NCBI GenBank assembly: GCA_963720775.1 | Contig: CAVRGR010000006.1 | Location: forward strand, 62,001 to 126,000 | DNA from: JAENVT01 sp963720775 | GTDB lineage: Bacteria; Actinomycetota; Acidimicrobiia; Acidimicrobiales; Ilumatobacteraceae | Direction: 5' to 3' | Length of the DNA: 64,000 bases | In this document: piece after piece, positions 61,934 to 64,000 of the stretch | How positions within the stretch are numbered: the stretch's first letter is position 1 | Layout: each line of letters starts with the position of its first letter | Translations under genes and position numbers: made by a program | The notes under the pieces: generated by a model | What the model was told of the DNA's origin: nothing | The model's input: the letters and a program-made list of their open reading frames with translations, nothing else | The model's database searches: none

Positions 61934-63181
61934 ATGGATCTCGCGACCTTTATCGACAGCGCACGTCTCTGGCTCGAGGAGCACGCCGTGCCGCTGACAG
62001 CGTCGGACCACGCCGCGGAGTGGGGGGTGGGCGACGATGACGTCGAGGTGTTCCACGACCTCACGGACGACGACGAGCGGATGCTCCTGTGCCGTGCGAT
62101 GGCGTGGCAGCGCGAGAAGTACGACGCCGGGTACGGCGCTCTCACGTGGCCGGTCGAGCTGGGTGGCGCAGGGCTGGGCGAAGAGTTCGGGGTCGCCTTC
62201 GAGAACATGGAGGCCGGGTACGATCACCCACCGCACCACGAGACGTTCAGCGTGACGCTCAATCTCGTCGCTCCGACCGTCGCTCGGTTCGGCCAGCACG
62301 AACTGCGTACCGGGCTGCTTCCTCGGCTCCTGCGCACCGAAGTGCTGAGCTGTCAACTGTTCTCCGAGCCGGGGGCAGGCTCCGATTTGGGCGCGCTGAC
62401 GACTCGAGCCGATCGCGACGGTGACTCCTGGGTGATCAACGGGCAGAAGACGTGGAGCTCGGGCGCCCGCTTCGCCGAGTGGGGCGAACTCATAGCCCGC
62501 ACCGACTTCGATGTTCCCAAGCATCAGGGGCTGACCGGCTTCATGCTCTCCATGGACGCCCCTGGCGTGACGGTTCGGCCGATCCGACAGATGTCCGGCG
62601 GCGCGTCGTTCAACGAAGTGTTCTTCACCGACGTGCGGATCCCGGACTCACACCGGCTCGGCAAAGTCGGCGAGGGCTGGATGGTTGCGCTGGCGACACT
62701 CGGATTCGAACGCGGATCCAGCGGATCCGGTCGCGGCGCCAGTACCGTCGGCGGCTCATTCGAACGACTTCTCGGTGTGGCCCGATGGCTCGATCGCACC
62801 GACGATCCAGTGGTGCGACAGCGGCTGATCGACGTGTATGCGCACGAGCGGTTGCGCGAGTTCGTTGGCGCGCGGTCGCTGGCCTCCGCCGCCGACGGCG
62901 GTCCCCCTGGGCCCGCTGGATCGATCGGCAAGCTGTTGTGGACGAAATCGATGACTCGGATCGGAGACCTTGCCGCCGAGTTGCTCGGACCGCGGATCAC
63001 CGCTGACACGGGCGAGTGGGGCACGTACGCATGGGCCAAGCAGGTGCTCGGTGCGCCGGGCTACCGGATCGCCGGAGGAAGCGATGAGATCCAGCGCGAA
63101 ATTATCGGCAACCGAGTTCTTGGGCTGCCTCCCGAGCCGCGTTCCGACAAGCACGCTGCGTTCCGAGATGTCCGTCGGTGA
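61934..63181 (+). CDS. Acyl-CoA dehydrogenase
   Basis: 415 residues. FAD/substrate segments CQLFSEPGAGSDLGALTTRA, WVINGQKTWSSGA, C-terminal GGSDEIQREIIGNRVLGLPP. It introduces a double bond into an acyl-CoA. The N-terminus is slightly unusual and acidic (WGVGDDDVEVFHDLTDDDER). ATG 61934 lies just downstream of a regulon operator. Followed by the GntR gene on the same strand. Confidence 0.9.
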   Translation: MDLATFIDSARLWLEEHAVPLTASDHAAEWGVGDDDVEVFHDLTDDDERMLLCRAMAWQREKYDAGYGALTWPVELGGAGLGEEFGVAFENMEAGYDHPPHHETFSVTLNLVAPTVARFGQHELRTGLLPRLLRTEVLSCQLFSEPGAGSDLGALTTRADRDGDSWVINGQKTWSSGARFAEWGELIARTDFDVPKHQGLTGFMLSMDAPGVTVRPIRQMSGGASFNEVFFTDVRIPDSHRLGKVGEGWMVALATLGFERGSSGSGRGASTVGGSFERLLGVARWLDRTDDPVVRQRLIDVYAHERLREFVGARSLASAADGGPPGPAGSIGKLLWTKSMTRIGDLAAELLGPRITADTGEWGTYAWAKQVLGAPGYRIAGGSDEIQREIIGNRVLGLPPEPRSDKHAAFRDVRR

Positions 63182-63261
63182 CCAGGTTGGCGACGACCAG
63201 GTTGGATGGAGCGTGACGTTGTGGTCGAGCAGCGACGAGTGCCGCCATGTAGCCTGCCGCT

Positions 63262-64000
63262 GTGCCAAAGCCGCGGACGACGATGAAGATCGTGGCCGGT
63301 ACCACTGTGTTGCGTCCGTTGAAGACTTCTGAGAGCGTTGCTCGCGACATCGTTCATTCCGTCGTCACCGGCGGCCTCGGCGAAGGCGACAGCCTGCCGG
63401 CCGAAGCCCGCATGCTCGAGCAGTACGGAGTCAGCCGAGAGTCATTGCGCGAGGGACTCCGCTTGCTGGAGGCCCAGGGGTTGATCACCCTCCGTCGTGG
63501 TCCCGGTGGAGGGCCGGTGGTCGGCACAGTCGACCCCGCCAACCTCGGCCGGGCCTCCACCCTGTACTACCACCTCGTCGGCGCCACCTATGGCGAGCTC
63601 TTCGAGGCCTGGGCGGTGGCGGAGGGCTACCTCGCCGAACGCGCTGCCCGTAACGATGACCGGTCGCTGGTACGCGCCACGCTCGAGCGGTACCTCGATG
63701 CCGATGAGGGCGACTTCGCGTCGCTCGAAGAGTTCGTCGCCCACCACACGGATTTCCACACGGAGGTCGGCATGCTGGCGGGGAACCGGGTGATGCAACT
63801 GTCGCTGATGGCGATCGGCCAGACCGTCACACACCACATCGCTTATACCGCAGATCCGCGTGATGTCGCCGACATCCTCCTGCACGACCATCGCGTGATC
63901 GCCGGTGCGATCATCGCCGGCAAGCCCATCAAGGCGCGCGATCAGATGCGGATCCACCTTGAGCAAGTGGCCGCGTTCTACGACCGCTTGTCGGGCGGCT
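63262..64000 (+). CDS. GntR-family (FadR/FCD type) regulator, 3' end outside window
   Basis: At least 246 residues, open to the edge. GTG 63262. Winged helix: SESVARDIVHSVVTGGLGEG, DSLPAEARMLEQYGVSRESL, LITLRRGPGGGPVV. FCD effector domain with metal-type His in HHTDFHTEVGMLAGN, VTHHIAY and DHRVIAGAI. It probably senses an acyl-CoA or acid intermediate and is the best candidate to bind the paired palindromes of this cluster, though classical FadR operators look different. Confidence 0.88.
   Translation, partial: MPKPRTTMKIVAGTTVLRPLKTSESVARDIVHSVVTGGLGEGDSLPAEARMLEQYGVSRESLREGLRLLEAQGLITLRRGPGGGPVVGTVDPANLGRASTLYYHLVGATYGELFEAWAVAEGYLAERAARNDDRSLVRATLERYLDADEGDFASLEEFVAHHTDFHTEVGMLAGNRVMQLSLMAIGQTVTHHIAYTADPRDVADILLHDHRVIAGAIIAGKPIKARDQMRIHLEQVAAFYDRLSGG

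Overview
The window is high-GC DNA from an actinobacterium, most likely an Acidimicrobiia (Ilumatobacter-like) member. This rests on family content: class III cyclase-AAA-TPR proteins, F420-type luciferase-like enzymes, a mycofactocin-coupled SDR, a WS/DGAT acyltransferase, a DUF3052 protein, and secreted proteases sharing a beta-rich wall-associated domain. I had no database, so the taxonomy is inferred.

Layout. 1-25.5 kb looks like ordinary chromosome: truncated subtilase, Nei glycosylase, cyclase/ATPase regulator, MacB/FtsX-type ABC exporter, 1-Cys peroxiredoxin, ArsR-SRPBCC pair, M23 peptidase, CtpE-like P-type ATPase, metzincin with three near-identical 387-bp repeats, phosphoesterase, DUF4118 protein plus Kup, and tRNA-Arg(CCT). 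25.8-35.7 kb is a catabolic block: a four-gene meta-cleavage operon with 4-bp overlaps, a LysR regulator with three candidate binding sites, a cysteine hydrolase, a ThDP enzyme and an LLM oxidoreductase. 35.7-37.9 kb is patchwork accessory DNA (transposase scrap, DUF1622, monooxygenase-like gene, YcaC-like hydrolase, REP-like hairpin) that looks transferred. 38-40.4 kb holds pirin, MarR and a fructosamine-kinase-like gene. 40.4-48.2 kb is a second accessory stretch: palindrome cluster, NERD protein, lipoprotein-like gene, IS110 element, NIPSNAP, HEPN-like protein and tyrosine integrase, ending at a second tRNA-Arg(CCT). 48.7-49.5 kb has an XRE regulator and a small helical protein.

49.5-64 kb is a catabolic regulon built from divergent operons: P450 plus ferredoxin, amidohydrolase, DUF35 plus thiolase-like enzyme, acyl-CoA ligase, mycofactocin-type SDR, WS/DGAT, LLM oxidoreductase, SDR, SnoaL-like protein, aldehyde dehydrogenase, acyl-CoA dehydrogenase and a FadR-type GntR regulator running off the edge. 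Its three divergent promoters each carry two copies of a palindromic motif around TTATCATGATGA that I did not see in this extended form elsewhere in the window. This is the best candidate for an undescribed system: a co-regulated pathway oxidising a hydrophobic alcohol or terpenoid/steroid-like substrate to acyl-CoA.

Many genes (SDR 14.4 kb, ThDP enzyme, monooxygenase, IS110, integrase, amidohydrolase, thiolase, ligase, aldehyde dehydrogenase) are split by single-base shifts while both sides keep strong family similarity. Most of these look like sequence errors in a draft assembly rather than decay, but only re-sequencing can decide.
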